A stretch of 64,000 nt of DNA. It comes from an uncultured Pseudomonadota bacterium. GTDB lineage: Bacteria; Myxococcota_A; UBA796; SXON01. The notes below the pieces were generated by a model. That model was not told where the DNA came from. It saw only the letters and a program-made list of their open reading frames with translations, and searched no databases. A program made the translations under genes and the position numbers. Below, piece by piece: positions 24,997 through 33,589 of this stretch; position 1 is the first letter of the stretch; each line of letters begins with the position of its first letter. The stretch is taken from NCBI GenBank assembly GCA_903844155.1, contig CAIMSU010000289.1:1-64000 (forward strand), written 5' to 3'.

Positions 24997-26055
24997 CTAC
25001 GGCTTCACCGCCACGAGGCGGGCGAGAATCCCGTCCTCGATCAGCTCCTCGGTGCGCGCGAGCATCCATCGCTTAAACGACTCGGCGTGGTCGGCGTCGC
25101 CGAGGATCGCGTCGAGGGGCTCTCGGGCGTCAAGGAGGAACCACCACTTCGAGGACGCCTCGCGCAGAACGGCATCGTCACGCAGCTCCCACCGGTGGAC
25201 CGCGTCCTGAAACGGTCCGTCGTGCCAGAGCGCACTTGCCCGAGCGCTCTCGTGGTTGAGGTTCACCATGAACCGCAGATCGGGCACATCGGAGACGCGG
25301 AGGGCCCGACTCGCATTACCCGCGAACAAGCCAACGAACAGGCCGAAGTTCTCGTTCTCGATGAACGGAGCGGGCCAGATGAACCTCCCGAGGCGGCGGT
25401 GAGCCCGCTGGAGCTTCTCGCGTCGGCCATCCTCCTTCAGCACCCACGCTGCACCCGCCTTCACCAGCCGTCGCTGCACCGCCGAGGCCGCAGGCCCCAT
25501 CCAGTCGGTCACCCGGTCGAAGGCGTCCCACGCCGGGACGAGGGCGGCGAGCGCGCCAGGATCAAGGTTCGGCATGGCGGCTCCAACAGCGTCGATGAGA
25601 TGGTGAAGCTGCCGCCACACCGGCGGCGCCTCGGGCCAGGTGAGCGCCCGAAGCTCCCCCCACGTCGTCATCGGCAGCACTCCCGCGATCGCGTAAGGCA
25701 CGGACCACCGGGCGATGGCGCTGACGCTCGCGCCAGGGTGACCCTTGACGTAGCGTTCGAGCTGCTCGGCGCTGGGCGGAGCCCAGGGCTTCAGCTCGAT
25801 GATGAGGCGTTCGCCGCCGGACCAGCTCAGGTGGATGTCCGCCCGTCCCTCGCCGGCGACGACCTGGGTGACGACGGCCTGCGGGTTCGACGACGGCAGG
25901 ACGCTCCAGGCCGGATGCGAGCGACGCAGCTCGGCCCAGACTCCGGGTAGCTCCAGCGCGGCGGCGAGCGCGTCTTCGAGGAAGCCTTCGTGCTGAACGA
26001 CGCCTCCGCGGGCGCGGGCGTAGAGCTTCGCGGGGAGGTGGTCGGCGCGGGACAT
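24997..26055 (-). CDS. Putative PD-(D/E)XK nuclease-fold protein
   Basis: 352 residues from an ATG nine bases after the previous stop. The order E23, D73 (in GRADIHLSW) and E87-x-K89 (in LIIELKPW) matches the PD-(D/E)XK restriction-nuclease core with all acids and the lysine present. The rest is helical with a Trp-rich C-terminus (SSKWWFLLDAREP). It is in one transcription unit with the next, similar-sized protein. Role in restricting foreign DNA is inferred from fold and place. Confidence 0.6.
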   Translation of the reverse strand: MSRADHLPAKLYARARGGVVQHEGFLEDALAAALELPGVWAELRRSHPAWSVLPSSNPQAVVTQVVAGEGRADIHLSWSGGERLIIELKPWAPPSAEQLERYVKGHPGASVSAIARWSVPYAIAGVLPMTTWGELRALTWPEAPPVWRQLHHLIDAVGAAMPNLDPGALAALVPAWDAFDRVTDWMGPAASAVQRRLVKAGAAWVLKEDGRREKLQRAHRRLGRFIWPAPFIENENFGLFVGLFAGNASRALRVSDVPDLRFMVNLNHESARASALWHDGPFQDAVHRWELRDDAVLREASSKWWFLLDAREPLDAILGDADHAESFKRWMLARTEELIEDGILARLVAVKP

Positions 26056-26063
26056 CCCGTTGT

Positions 26064-27143
26064 CTACCCTTCCGCGAGCCAGACTGCCCGCACCGCGGCC
26101 CGCAGTTGGCCTTCGTCGATGGCCTGCTGGCCCGTGAGGCGCTCGCCGCCGCCCTTCTTCAAAGCGCTGACGCCGACCCAGACGCCGGGGGTACCGTCCT
26201 TCCACCACACCCAGACCCATCCTCGGTATGGAAGCTTCGCCGATACGTATCGCCCCCCGTGGGATCCCTCCACGAAGGTGCGGCCGCACGATCCGGTGAG
26301 ACCCGTGACGATCGCTTGAGCAACCTCACGGGCGGCGGCCTCGCGGGAGTCCCGCGACCCGGACGAATCGAGGGCTCCCGCAGCGTGGCTCGCCATCGTC
26401 AGGCCGAGCCATTCGGGGTGTTCCCCCGACGCCGGCAGCGCAGCGAGATCGACCCGGGCCACCGTGGCTCGCGCACCATCATGGCTGAAGTTGGCGCACG
26501 TCACGGCGCTCTCGACGCCGAGAATCTCCGGATGCTGCGAGACGAGCTGCTGGTACCAGTAGCGGTAGGGGGAGAGACGAATCAGGGCGCCCTGTTTCGC
26601 GTGATTGGCGTTGTAGTAATCCTCGCCCGAGTACCGCAATGGCCACTCCGAACGGAGCCGCCATGCGTCCGGCAGGACGGTGAAGATGAGGTAGGGCACC
26701 GGCCGATCCTTGGCGGCGAACGCCTGCCACGCGGCGACGTCCTTCGGGGACAGGCGGGCGTCGCTGCTGTTCGGGCTTTCGAGATCGACGTAGAGCAGTT
26801 CGGCACGGTCGTACCCTCGCAGAAGGAGATCCGGCTGAAACTTGCCGCGATCCTCGTTTAGTCGAACGTCGATCTCTGGCACCGCGACGCGCGGGAGCGA
26901 AGCGGCGGCGGCGGCGATGATCCCCCAAAGTCGGGGGTGAGTGAAGTTCGACCCGGTCGTGGTGTGCTCGAAGGTGTCGAAGAAGGCCCTTGGAAGCAGG
27001 GCGGCAGGCGTCGCGTCCAGCCGCGCCTGGACGGCCACGAGAAGATCGTCGGTGATTGACGAAGTAGCCGGGCCCGGGGGGCACGATGGGCTGGATGGGC
27101 TGGATGGGCTGGATGGGCTGGATGGGCTGGACGGTAACGGCAC
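26064..27143 (-). CDS. Putative nuclease-fold protein with Ser-Ser-Pro repeat leader
   Basis: 359 residues if the GTG at 27143 is used; the first 20 residues are then SSP repeats encoded by a 9-bp tandem repeat, which is suspicious, but no other in-frame ATG or GTG occurs before residue 36. A possible PD-(D/E)XK core (PDLLLRGYDRAELLYVDLES) has Asp, Asp and Glu, but Ser replaces the expected Lys, so activity is doubtful. A Trp-rich C-terminal part (YRGWVWVWWKDGTPGVWVG) follows. Overlapping frames on the same strand are shadows. Divergent from the serine recombinase. Confidence 0.55.
   Translation of the reverse strand: MPLPSSPSSPSSPSSPSSPSCPPGPATSSITDDLLVAVQARLDATPAALLPRAFFDTFEHTTTGSNFTHPRLWGIIAAAAASLPRVAVPEIDVRLNEDRGKFQPDLLLRGYDRAELLYVDLESPNSSDARLSPKDVAAWQAFAAKDRPVPYLIFTVLPDAWRLRSEWPLRYSGEDYYNANHAKQGALIRLSPYRYWYQQLVSQHPEILGVESAVTCANFSHDGARATVARVDLAALPASGEHPEWLGLTMASHAAGALDSSGSRDSREAAAREVAQAIVTGLTGSCGRTFVEGSHGGRYVSAKLPYRGWVWVWWKDGTPGVWVGVSALKKGGGERLTGQQAIDEGQLRAAVRAVWLAEG
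27085..27131. repeat. Tandem 9-bp repeat (GATGGGCTG, five copies)
   Basis: Five exact copies of GATGGGCTG from 27085 to 27129. On the minus strand they encode Ser-Ser-Pro repeats at the start of the neighbouring gene. Copy-number change would add or remove three codons without shifting the frame, so it alters length but not on/off state. Confidence 0.8.
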
Positions 27144-27243
27144 GGATAGTGTCCACGGTGATCCAGCGGGCGTAACACCCGATTCCGACGGGTGGCGCTT
27201 CGTAATTATGTAAGGTATAACCTACACCCTCCCCACGGTCCCC

Positions 27244-28905
27244 ATGCCCCCAGCCCCTCCTGCCCCCCGCGCTCCCGCGCCCCCCGCCCGCTCCCCCGCC
27301 AACCGCTCCGCCCCGGTCAGCCCGGCGTCCCGCGCCTCCGCCCCGGTCCCGGCCGCCCCGCGCCGCGAAGCCGTCCTGTACGCCCGCGTGTCCTCGAAGG
27401 ATCAGGAGAAGGAGGGCTTCTCGATCCCGGCCCAGCAGAAGCTCCTCCGCGGCTACGCCGACGACCAGAACCTGATGGTGGTCAAGGAGTTCACCGACGT
27501 GGAGACCGCGAAGCGGGCTGGTCGGACGCAGTTCGGCAAGATGCTGGAGTACCTCAAGAAGCACGAGAAGACCTGCAAGATCATCCTCGTGGAGAAGACT
27601 GACCGGCTCTACCGCAACCTCAAGGACTGGGTGACGCTCGACGAGCTGGACCTGGAGATCCACCTCGCGAAGGAGGGGGTCGTGCTCTCCGACGACTCCC
27701 GGTCGTCCGAGAAGTTCATGCACGGCATCAAGGTGCTCATGGCCAAAAACTACATCGACAACCTGTCGGAAGAGGCGTTCAAGGGGATGCGCGAGAAGGC
27801 CGCGCAGGGGATCTGGCCGAGCAAGGCCCCGCTCGGGTATCGCAACGTGCCCCGGGCCGACGGGAAGAAGGGCGTTGAGACCGACCCGACCTCGGCCCCG
27901 GCGCTGACCAAGCTCTTCGAGGACGCCGCGGCCGGCAACCTTTCGATGAAGGATCTCACGAAGATGGCGAACGCCGCGGGGCTGCGGATGCGGAAGAGCG
28001 GCGGCAAGATCCACAACTCGACGCTGCACCGCATCCTGCGGAACCCTTTCTACTTCGGCGAGTACGACTGGGCGGGCGAGCGCCACAACGGCACGCACCG
28101 ACCCCTCGTGACCCGCGCGCTGTGGGAGCGCGTTCAGGCCGTCCTTGACGGCCGCTACAACGACCAGCACGGCAAGGAGCGCAAGAACGAGTTCCCGTTC
28201 AGCGGGCTCGTCCGGTGCGCGCACTGCGGCTGCATGCTCACGGCCGAGGTCAAGAAGGAGAAGTACGTCTACTACCACTGCACAGGAGCAAAGGGCGATT
28301 GCGGCGAGAAGTACGTCCGCCAGGAGGTGCTCTCCGAGCAGTTCACCGAGGCGATGCAGGCGATCCGCTTCGACGCCGAGACCCTCGACCTGATGCGGGC
28401 TGCCCTGCGGTCCAGCCACGAGGACGAGGAGAAGTTCCACCGCGAGGCCGTCACCCGGCTCGAAGACGTCTGCGCTCGCCTCCAGAAGCGCATCGACGCC
28501 ATGTACCTGGACAAGCTCGACGGTGTGATCGACGGCCCCTTCTTCGAGCGGCACGCCTCCGAGTGGCGCGAGGAGCAGCGCCGTACCCGCCGCCTGATCG
28601 TCGAGCACGAGACCGCCAACCAGTCCTACATGGAGGAGGGGATCCTGCTGCTGGAGCTGGCGCACGAGGCCGGGCGGCTCTTCGCCAAGCAGCCCGCCGA
28701 CGAGCAGCGGAAGCTGCTTCTTTTCCTACTATCGAACTCGGAATTCGGCGAAGGTGCGCTCACCGTTCATTGGCGGCAACCCTTCGATATACTTGCCGAA
28801 TCTGTCGGTCCCGGAAGTGAGGATGGGGGAGCGAATTCCGTAGAATCCGCTCCCCCATCCCGTTTGGTAGTCCCAACGGGATTCGAACCCGTGTCGCCGC
28901 CGTGA
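27244..28905 (+). CDS. Large serine recombinase (integrase of the island)
   Basis: 553 residues. A Pro/Ala-rich leader of about 40 residues precedes the resolvase domain, whose nucleophile is the Ser of LYARVSSKDQ (about residue 50). Then a recombinase domain (MREKAAQGIWPSKAPLGYRN), a zinc ribbon (CAHCGCML...C...C), and a coiled coil follow, as in large serine integrases. It integrates and excises DNA between short att sites. The last dozen codons (LVVPTGFEPVSPP) are antisense tRNA-Glu, so its 3' end was joined to the tRNA, presumably by the element's own insertion. The true start may lie after the leader. Confidence 0.88.
   Translation: MPPAPPAPRAPAPPARSPANRSAPVSPASRASAPVPAAPRREAVLYARVSSKDQEKEGFSIPAQQKLLRGYADDQNLMVVKEFTDVETAKRAGRTQFGKMLEYLKKHEKTCKIILVEKTDRLYRNLKDWVTLDELDLEIHLAKEGVVLSDDSRSSEKFMHGIKVLMAKNYIDNLSEEAFKGMREKAAQGIWPSKAPLGYRNVPRADGKKGVETDPTSAPALTKLFEDAAAGNLSMKDLTKMANAAGLRMRKSGGKIHNSTLHRILRNPFYFGEYDWAGERHNGTHRPLVTRALWERVQAVLDGRYNDQHGKERKNEFPFSGLVRCAHCGCMLTAEVKKEKYVYYHCTGAKGDCGEKYVRQEVLSEQFTEAMQAIRFDAETLDLMRAALRSSHEDEEKFHREAVTRLEDVCARLQKRIDAMYLDKLDGVIDGPFFERHASEWREEQRRTRRLIVEHETANQSYMEEGILLLELAHEAGRLFAKQPADEQRKLLLFLLSNSEFGEGALTVHWRQPFDILAESVGPGSEDGGANSVESAPPSRLVVPTGFEPVSPP
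28821..28860 (-). terminator. Strong hairpin just downstream of tRNA-Glu
   Basis: GGATGGGGGAGCG and CGCTCCCCCATCC form a perfect 13-bp inverted repeat with a 14-base loop, four bases after the tRNA 3' CCA on the tRNA strand. It probably ends or processes the tRNA transcript, although no T-run follows. It also lies within the recombinase frame, near the presumed integration junction. Confidence 0.6.
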
Positions 28906-28940
28906 GAGGGCGGTGTCCTAGGCCTCTAGACGATGGGACC
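28865..28940 (-). tRNA. tRNA-Glu (anticodon CTC)
   Basis: 76 bases including an encoded CCA. Acceptor stem GGTCCCA/TGGGACT (7 bp with one G-U), D-stem GTCT/AGGAC, anticodon stem CCGCC/GGCGG around CTCTCAC giving anticodon CTC, T-stem ACGGG/CCCGT, discriminator A. Sits downstream of gltX on the same strand, and is the probable integration target of the island. Confidence 0.95.
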
Positions 28941-28953
28941 GAAAAATCGGTCC

Positions 28954-29028
28954 TGGCGTGACGGTCGGGGCTGAACCCGAGTGAACACGACGCTCACATC
29001 ACGTCCGCCGTTCTAACCGGCCATCGCC
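28954..29028 (-). other. tRNA-like segment, probably a degenerate tRNA
   Basis: On the minus strand 75 bases have a D-arm look (GCCGGTTAGAACGGC), a T-arm (TCGGG, TTCAGC, CCCGA) and partial acceptor pairing (GGCG with CGCC), between gltX and tRNA-Glu. The anticodon arm does not fold properly: GACG/CGTC leaves a 9-base loop with no usable U33. It seems to be a decayed second tRNA of a former cluster. Confidence 0.3.
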
Positions 29029-29082
29029 GAGCGTCAAGCGCGGGCCGCCGCGGCCCCTTCGGCCGCGCTGCGTCATACAAGC

Positions 29083-30507
29083 CTACCCGATCGCGGCGCG
29101 CAACCTGCTCAATGACGCATCGCGGCCAAGCACGTGGAGCGTCTGGTAGAGCCCCGGCCCGGTCTTCTGGCCGCACAACGCCACCCTCACGGGCTGCGCG
29201 ACCTTGCCGAGCTTCACCCCGTTCGCCTCGCACCACCCGTGGACCGCAGCCTCCAACGCGGGCTCCGACCAGTCCGCTACCCCCTCGAGGACCTCGCCGA
29301 CCCGGCTGAGCACGTCCCTGGCGCCCGGCAACGTTGCGGAAATGACCGCCTCGTCTCTTGGATACTCATCCCCGAAGAACATCCGCGCCGCATCCGCGAG
29401 TTCAACCAGCGTGCGCGTCCGCTCCCGCAAGCACGCGACCAGCGCCTCCTCCCGCGGGTGCTCGGCCCACCCGCGCGCCGCAAAGAACGCTCGCGCCCGC
29501 ATCGCCACCGTGGCGAGCGGCAGCGCACGCATCCAGTGCCCATTGACCCAGGCCAGCTTCTCGAGATCCCACTTCGCCCCGCCAGTGCCCAGACCCTGCG
29601 TGGTGAACACCACTTTAAGCTCGTCCAACGTGAATATCTCCTGATCGCCGCAGGACCACCCCAGCCGAACCAGGTAGCCCAGCAGCGCCTCCGGATGAAA
29701 CCCCAGCTCCCGGTACTCCCTGGTGGCTGTCGCGCCGTCGCGCTTGGATAGCTTTCGCCCGTCCTTCCCAAGGATCAACGGCATGTGTCCAAAGCGCGGC
29801 GGGGTTGCACCCATGGCTGCGTAGATGAGCAATTGCTTGGGTGTATTGATCAGGTGCTCGTCCCCCCGCAACACATGAGTGATACGCATCGCCACGTCGT
29901 CCGCGACCACCACGAAATTGTACATCGGCATGCCGAACGCCCCGGCCTCCGCCCCGGACCGCGCGATGACGAAGTCCTCGATGTCCGCATTCGCAAATGA
30001 AACCGAACCTTTGACGAGGTCGTCGACGATGGTCTCACCCTCCGGCACTTTGAGACGTATCACGTGCTTGCCACACGTGGAATCCAGGTTCAACGCTCGG
30101 CAGTGGCCGTCATACCCCCGCCGCGACGCCTTGGACGCCTCCTGCTCGGCTCTGAGGCCATCGACGCGCTCCTCGGTACAGTTGCATCGATAGGCCCCAC
30201 CGCTCTCCAGGAGCTGTGAAAGCACCGCTTCGTAGCTGGTCATCCGCTCGCTCTGCCGGTACGGCGGATGCGGGCCGCCAACGTCCGGGCCCTCATCCCA
30301 ATCCAATCCAAGCCAACGCAGCTCGGCGAGCATCGCATCCTCAAAGGCCCGTTTTGAGCGCTCCAGGTCGGTGTCCTCGACGCGGATGATGAACTGCCCG
30401 CCCGACTTCCGTGCCAGCAACCAGTTGAAGATCGCTGTCCTCGCCCCACCGATGTGCAGGTTGCCCGTGGGGCTGGGGGCGAAGCGCAGACGCAGAGGCG
30501 TGGTCAT
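29083..30507 (-). CDS. gltX: Glutamyl-tRNA synthetase
   Basis: 474 residues, normal family length. HIGG (about 17-20; the HIGH motif) and KLSKR (the KMSKS motif, about 247) are in place. It charges tRNA-Glu with glutamate in the cytoplasm. The ATG is chosen because the typical start MTTPLRLRFAPSPTG follows; the longer frame upstream overlaps non-coding sequence. Its cognate tRNA-Glu is about 140 bases downstream on the same strand, possibly in one transcript. Divergent from hpt. Confidence 0.95.
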   Translation of the reverse strand: MTTPLRLRFAPSPTGNLHIGGARTAIFNWLLARKSGGQFIIRVEDTDLERSKRAFEDAMLAELRWLGLDWDEGPDVGGPHPPYRQSERMTSYEAVLSQLLESGGAYRCNCTEERVDGLRAEQEASKASRRGYDGHCRALNLDSTCGKHVIRLKVPEGETIVDDLVKGSVSFANADIEDFVIARSGAEAGAFGMPMYNFVVVADDVAMRITHVLRGDEHLINTPKQLLIYAAMGATPPRFGHMPLILGKDGRKLSKRDGATATREYRELGFHPEALLGYLVRLGWSCGDQEIFTLDELKVVFTTQGLGTGGAKWDLEKLAWVNGHWMRALPLATVAMRARAFFAARGWAEHPREEALVACLRERTRTLVELADAARMFFGDEYPRDEAVISATLPGARDVLSRVGEVLEGVADWSEPALEAAVHGWCEANGVKLGKVAQPVRVALCGQKTGPGLYQTLHVLGRDASLSRLRAAIG

Positions 30508-30684
30508 GAGAAACTCGGGAGCACGCGCGGCTAACCCGGGCGCGGGGGATTCCGGCTCCCTTGGGCGGCTCGCCCGGCCCCGCTCCGTTCCAGATCCCAC
30601 ACGGAACGCCGCGTTACCCCCACACGGGTGACCCGCGACGCGCCCGGCGCGCCGGTTATGCCCCGGCGCGCGCTCGGAGCATCC

Positions 30685-31215
30685 ATGGACTACGAACCCC
30701 TCATCACAGAAGCCCAGATCGCCGAGCGCATGCCCGCGCTGGCCGCAGAAATCGCGCGCGGACTTCCCGATACACGCGAAGGCCTCGTCGTGGTCGGGCC
30801 GCTCAAGGGTTGCCTTGTGTTCATGGCCGACCTTTCGCGGGCGTTGTGGAAGGTCGGCGTGGCGCACGACTATGACTTCCTGCGGCTCGCGAGCTATGGC
30901 AAAGGCACCGAATCCACGGGGAAGGTGCAGATGGAGAGCGACCTCATCCACAGCGTAGCCGGCCGGCCGGTCCTCCTTGTCGACGACATCTGCGACAGCG
31001 GCCGCACGCTCACCTTCGCGCGCGCCCACCTGCTCACCCGCGGCGCCGCGAGCATCACCACGTCCGTGCTGATGGACAAGCCTGCTCGTCGCGCCGTTCC
31101 GTTCGCCGTCGACCACGTCGGGTTCACCATCCCGGACGCGTTCGTCGTCGGGTACGGCTGCGATCTGGCCGAGGCGCTCCGTGGCCTGCCGTACATCGGG
31201 CTCTACAAGGCCTGA
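30685..31215 (+). CDS. hpt: Hypoxanthine phosphoribosyltransferase
   Basis: 176 residues, typical length. The PRPP-binding loop VLLVDDICDSGRT (about 96-108) is complete. It salvages hypoxanthine and guanine to nucleotides. Start set at the ATG with GGAG six bases upstream; a longer frame adds about ten residues that are not typical. The 3' end overlaps by 13 bases the end of the convergent xanthine-dehydrogenase-like gene, so purine salvage and purine oxidation enzymes sit tail to tail. Confidence 0.9.
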   Translation: MDYEPLITEAQIAERMPALAAEIARGLPDTREGLVVVGPLKGCLVFMADLSRALWKVGVAHDYDFLRLASYGKGTESTGKVQMESDLIHSVAGRPVLLVDDICDSGRTLTFARAHLLTRGAASITTSVLMDKPARRAVPFAVDHVGFTIPDAFVVGYGCDLAEALRGLPYIGLYKA

Positions 31216-33506
31216 CCCGGCCGCGCCTGTCGGACACCTGCGGCTCGAGCCGCAGCCGAGTCCTTCATCGGCAGGTGATCCCTGGGCTTTCCCTCAAACG
31301 CCGAAACCGCGTTGGCGATGGCCGCGGCGGTCGCAGCGAGTGCCGCATCCGCGGAGTCCACCTCGGCGTCCTCACCGTCCAGCCCCACGCCCTGCCAGGG
31401 GACGGCGTAGCCGATGATCGTCGGGCTGACCTTGCTTTTCAGCACCCCGAGCATCCGGAACCGCGTCTCGGGCAGACCATCGGCCAAGGTCGCGACCTCC
31501 TCCGAGAGCGCCACGCCAACCCCCATGTGCGCGGATCCCTCCGCGACCCGGCGGATGTCCAACGGGTCCTGGTTCGGACCGCAGGGGACCGCGACGTGCA
31601 CCTCCGTCAACTGGCCTTCGGGGCCGAGGATCGCGATGGCCGCGGCGTGACCGGAGCCGGCGTCCTCGTTCCCGCACGCCGACAGCTCCACCCCGATCAA
31701 CCCCCCAAACCGGGCTGCCTGCTCGCGGAGGCCCTCGCCAAGGACCCCCGCGGTGGCCTCCACAGGCCGCCAGGCGTCCGCGCCCGTCACCTCGGGGTCG
31801 CCCCAGAGGACGGTGAACAAGGCAGGATCAAGTCCGCTCTCACGCGCAACCAGGCGCACCAGCGCCGCGTCTCGGCCCTGCCCGAGCTCCGGCACGTTGC
31901 AGGTGAGCTCCACTCCATCGGCGCGGACCTTCGCGTGGATGCAAACGTCGCCGAACCCCGTTCCGCCGCTGGCCAGCGCGACGCCACGCGCCTGCGGTGC
32001 CCCTGTCCAGACGGCTGCGAGCGCCCCAAGGAGCGCGCCCGCGAGAGGATCGGCGGAGGCCAGACGAACGTCCAACTGGTCGAGCCCGGCTCCTCTTGCG
32101 TAGGCATCCACCGCCGACTCGACGGCGAACGCCCCAAGCAGCACCGTCGCCCCCCGCACCGCCCCGGCGGACTCGGCGCAGGCCGCCGCTCGGAGCGCCT
32201 CGACGAGACCTCCGCAAGCATACGGCAGGTCGAGAGTACCGAACCGCCGATCAAGACCCCCGTCCTCGTCGACCTCGACCGTGAGCTCACCGATCCGCCC
32301 CAGCGCATCCCCCGTCACCGCCGCGGTCGCCGTCCCACCCGGCCGCCGCGGGTGCAGCCGCATCCCCTCCTCCAGATCCAACGACAGCTTCACAGGGCGC
32401 CCGGTTCGCATCGCGATCATCACCGCCGCCTTCGCAGGGATCGTACTGGTCTTTCCACCGTAGCTCCCACCGGACGGCAGCACCCGGCTCTCGACGTCGA
32501 AGCCGAGGCCACGCAGCTCCGCCAACTCCGCCGCAGGGCGCTGCGATGCCGTGTACAGCCGGATCCGGCCCGACTCCAGCGGCACGGCGAGCACCGCCTC
32601 GGGCTCCAGATACACGGGATCACTCGTCGCAACGGTGACACATATTGTGGACTGGACCCCGTCGCCCATGCGATCCGGGCGAGCGACCACGGGGCCACGC
32701 GAGTCCTCCTCCGCAGGCATGCCCGGAGTGAACGGCGCGACCAGCCCCCTCGCACGTGCCTTCGCAGCCGCCTGGGTATCGGCGTATACCGCCGCGAAAG
32801 GCTCGCACGCGTGGCGGACCTCGCGCGTCAAGACGAGTACGCCATCGGCATCCGCGACCTCCACCGTCCCTACGGCGCCGGGCGCCCACACGAGCACCGC
32901 GTAGACCATGTCGGGCCGGACCAGGTCGTCGACGAACGGCCGCTCCCCGAGCACCTGCTCGCGGGCTTCTGGCCGGATGGAGGGTGGGATCTCGGACTCA
33001 CCCCGCAGGCAGGCCCCGGCGAGCTTGATGCTGTCGACGATCCCGGTGTAGCCGGTGCACCGGCAGAGGTGGGGTGCGAGGGCGCGGTGAATCGCGTCGT
33101 CCGCGGGCGTCGGGCGCAGGCCGTCTTCGCCAGGGGCGAGGAGCGCCGACGCTGATAGCGCGATGCCCGGCGTGCAGTAGCCGCACTGCGTCCCGCCCTC
33201 GGCCTCGAAGGCAGCGGCGAGAGCGTCCCGGACGACGGGATCGACGCCCTCCAGCGTGACGACGGACTTGCCGGCAAGGCTCTTGATGGGCAGCGTGCAC
33301 GTCAGCCGCGGCTTGCCGTCGATGAGCGCGGTGCAGCACCCGCATAGCCCCTGCGGTGCGCAGCCCGCCTTCATCGTCAGCACGCCGAGGGACTCCCGGA
33401 GCACGTCGAGGACGGAGGTTTTGGGGTCTGTCGAGACGGCGGTCTCGGCCCCGTTCAGCGTGAAGACGAACGTGGGGGCGACCGGTTCGGGCAACGGCTC
33501 AGACAA
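31203..33506 (-). CDS. Single-chain xanthine dehydrogenase/aldehyde oxidase-like protein without FAD domain
   Basis: 767 residues. The TTG start has GGAG six bases upstream; the frame continues upstream without a better start. Residues 1-160 are two [2Fe-2S] domains: C49, C55, C58 and C70 (plant-type), then QCGYC (C108, C111) and CRC (C148, C150). A hammerhead and molybdopterin-type part follow (GGSYGGKT near 340, ELGQGRDAAL). The FAD subunit is absent and the molybdenum part is shorter than normal, so it resembles the Mop-type aldehyde oxidoreductase layout but is about 140 residues shorter. Substrate unknown. Confidence 0.75.
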   Translation of the reverse strand: MSEPLPEPVAPTFVFTLNGAETAVSTDPKTSVLDVLRESLGVLTMKAGCAPQGLCGCCTALIDGKPRLTCTLPIKSLAGKSVVTLEGVDPVVRDALAAAFEAEGGTQCGYCTPGIALSASALLAPGEDGLRPTPADDAIHRALAPHLCRCTGYTGIVDSIKLAGACLRGESEIPPSIRPEAREQVLGERPFVDDLVRPDMVYAVLVWAPGAVGTVEVADADGVLVLTREVRHACEPFAAVYADTQAAAKARARGLVAPFTPGMPAEEDSRGPVVARPDRMGDGVQSTICVTVATSDPVYLEPEAVLAVPLESGRIRLYTASQRPAAELAELRGLGFDVESRVLPSGGSYGGKTSTIPAKAAVMIAMRTGRPVKLSLDLEEGMRLHPRRPGGTATAAVTGDALGRIGELTVEVDEDGGLDRRFGTLDLPYACGGLVEALRAAACAESAGAVRGATVLLGAFAVESAVDAYARGAGLDQLDVRLASADPLAGALLGALAAVWTGAPQARGVALASGGTGFGDVCIHAKVRADGVELTCNVPELGQGRDAALVRLVARESGLDPALFTVLWGDPEVTGADAWRPVEATAGVLGEGLREQAARFGGLIGVELSACGNEDAGSGHAAAIAILGPEGQLTEVHVAVPCGPNQDPLDIRRVAEGSAHMGVGVALSEEVATLADGLPETRFRMLGVLKSKVSPTIIGYAVPWQGVGLDGEDAEVDSADAALAATAAAIANAVSAFEGKPRDHLPMKDSAAARAAGVRQARPGQAL

Positions 33507-33589
33507 CGAAGACTCCAGCAGCGCCGCAACGTAGCCCCTCCTCAACCACACGACGCGCCTGCGAGACGGGTGGGAGGTTACCGGAAGGG

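Noticed and set aside
27085-27131. 9-bp tandem repeat as a phase-variation switch
   Set aside because: Nine is a multiple of three, so copy changes do not alter the frame.
26479-28665. A 728-codon minus-strand frame across the recombinase and nuclease genes
   Set aside because: Composition is Leu/Asp/Glu/Arg-rich antisense of a GC-rich gene; it shows no domain motifs, and the serine recombinase on the opposite strand has clear ones.
1-28864. A left attachment site matching the tRNA-Glu 3' end
   Set aside because: I saw no copy of the tRNA end or of the 13-bp hairpin in this stretch by eye. Serine-integrase sites can be only a few bases, so the left end stays unknown.
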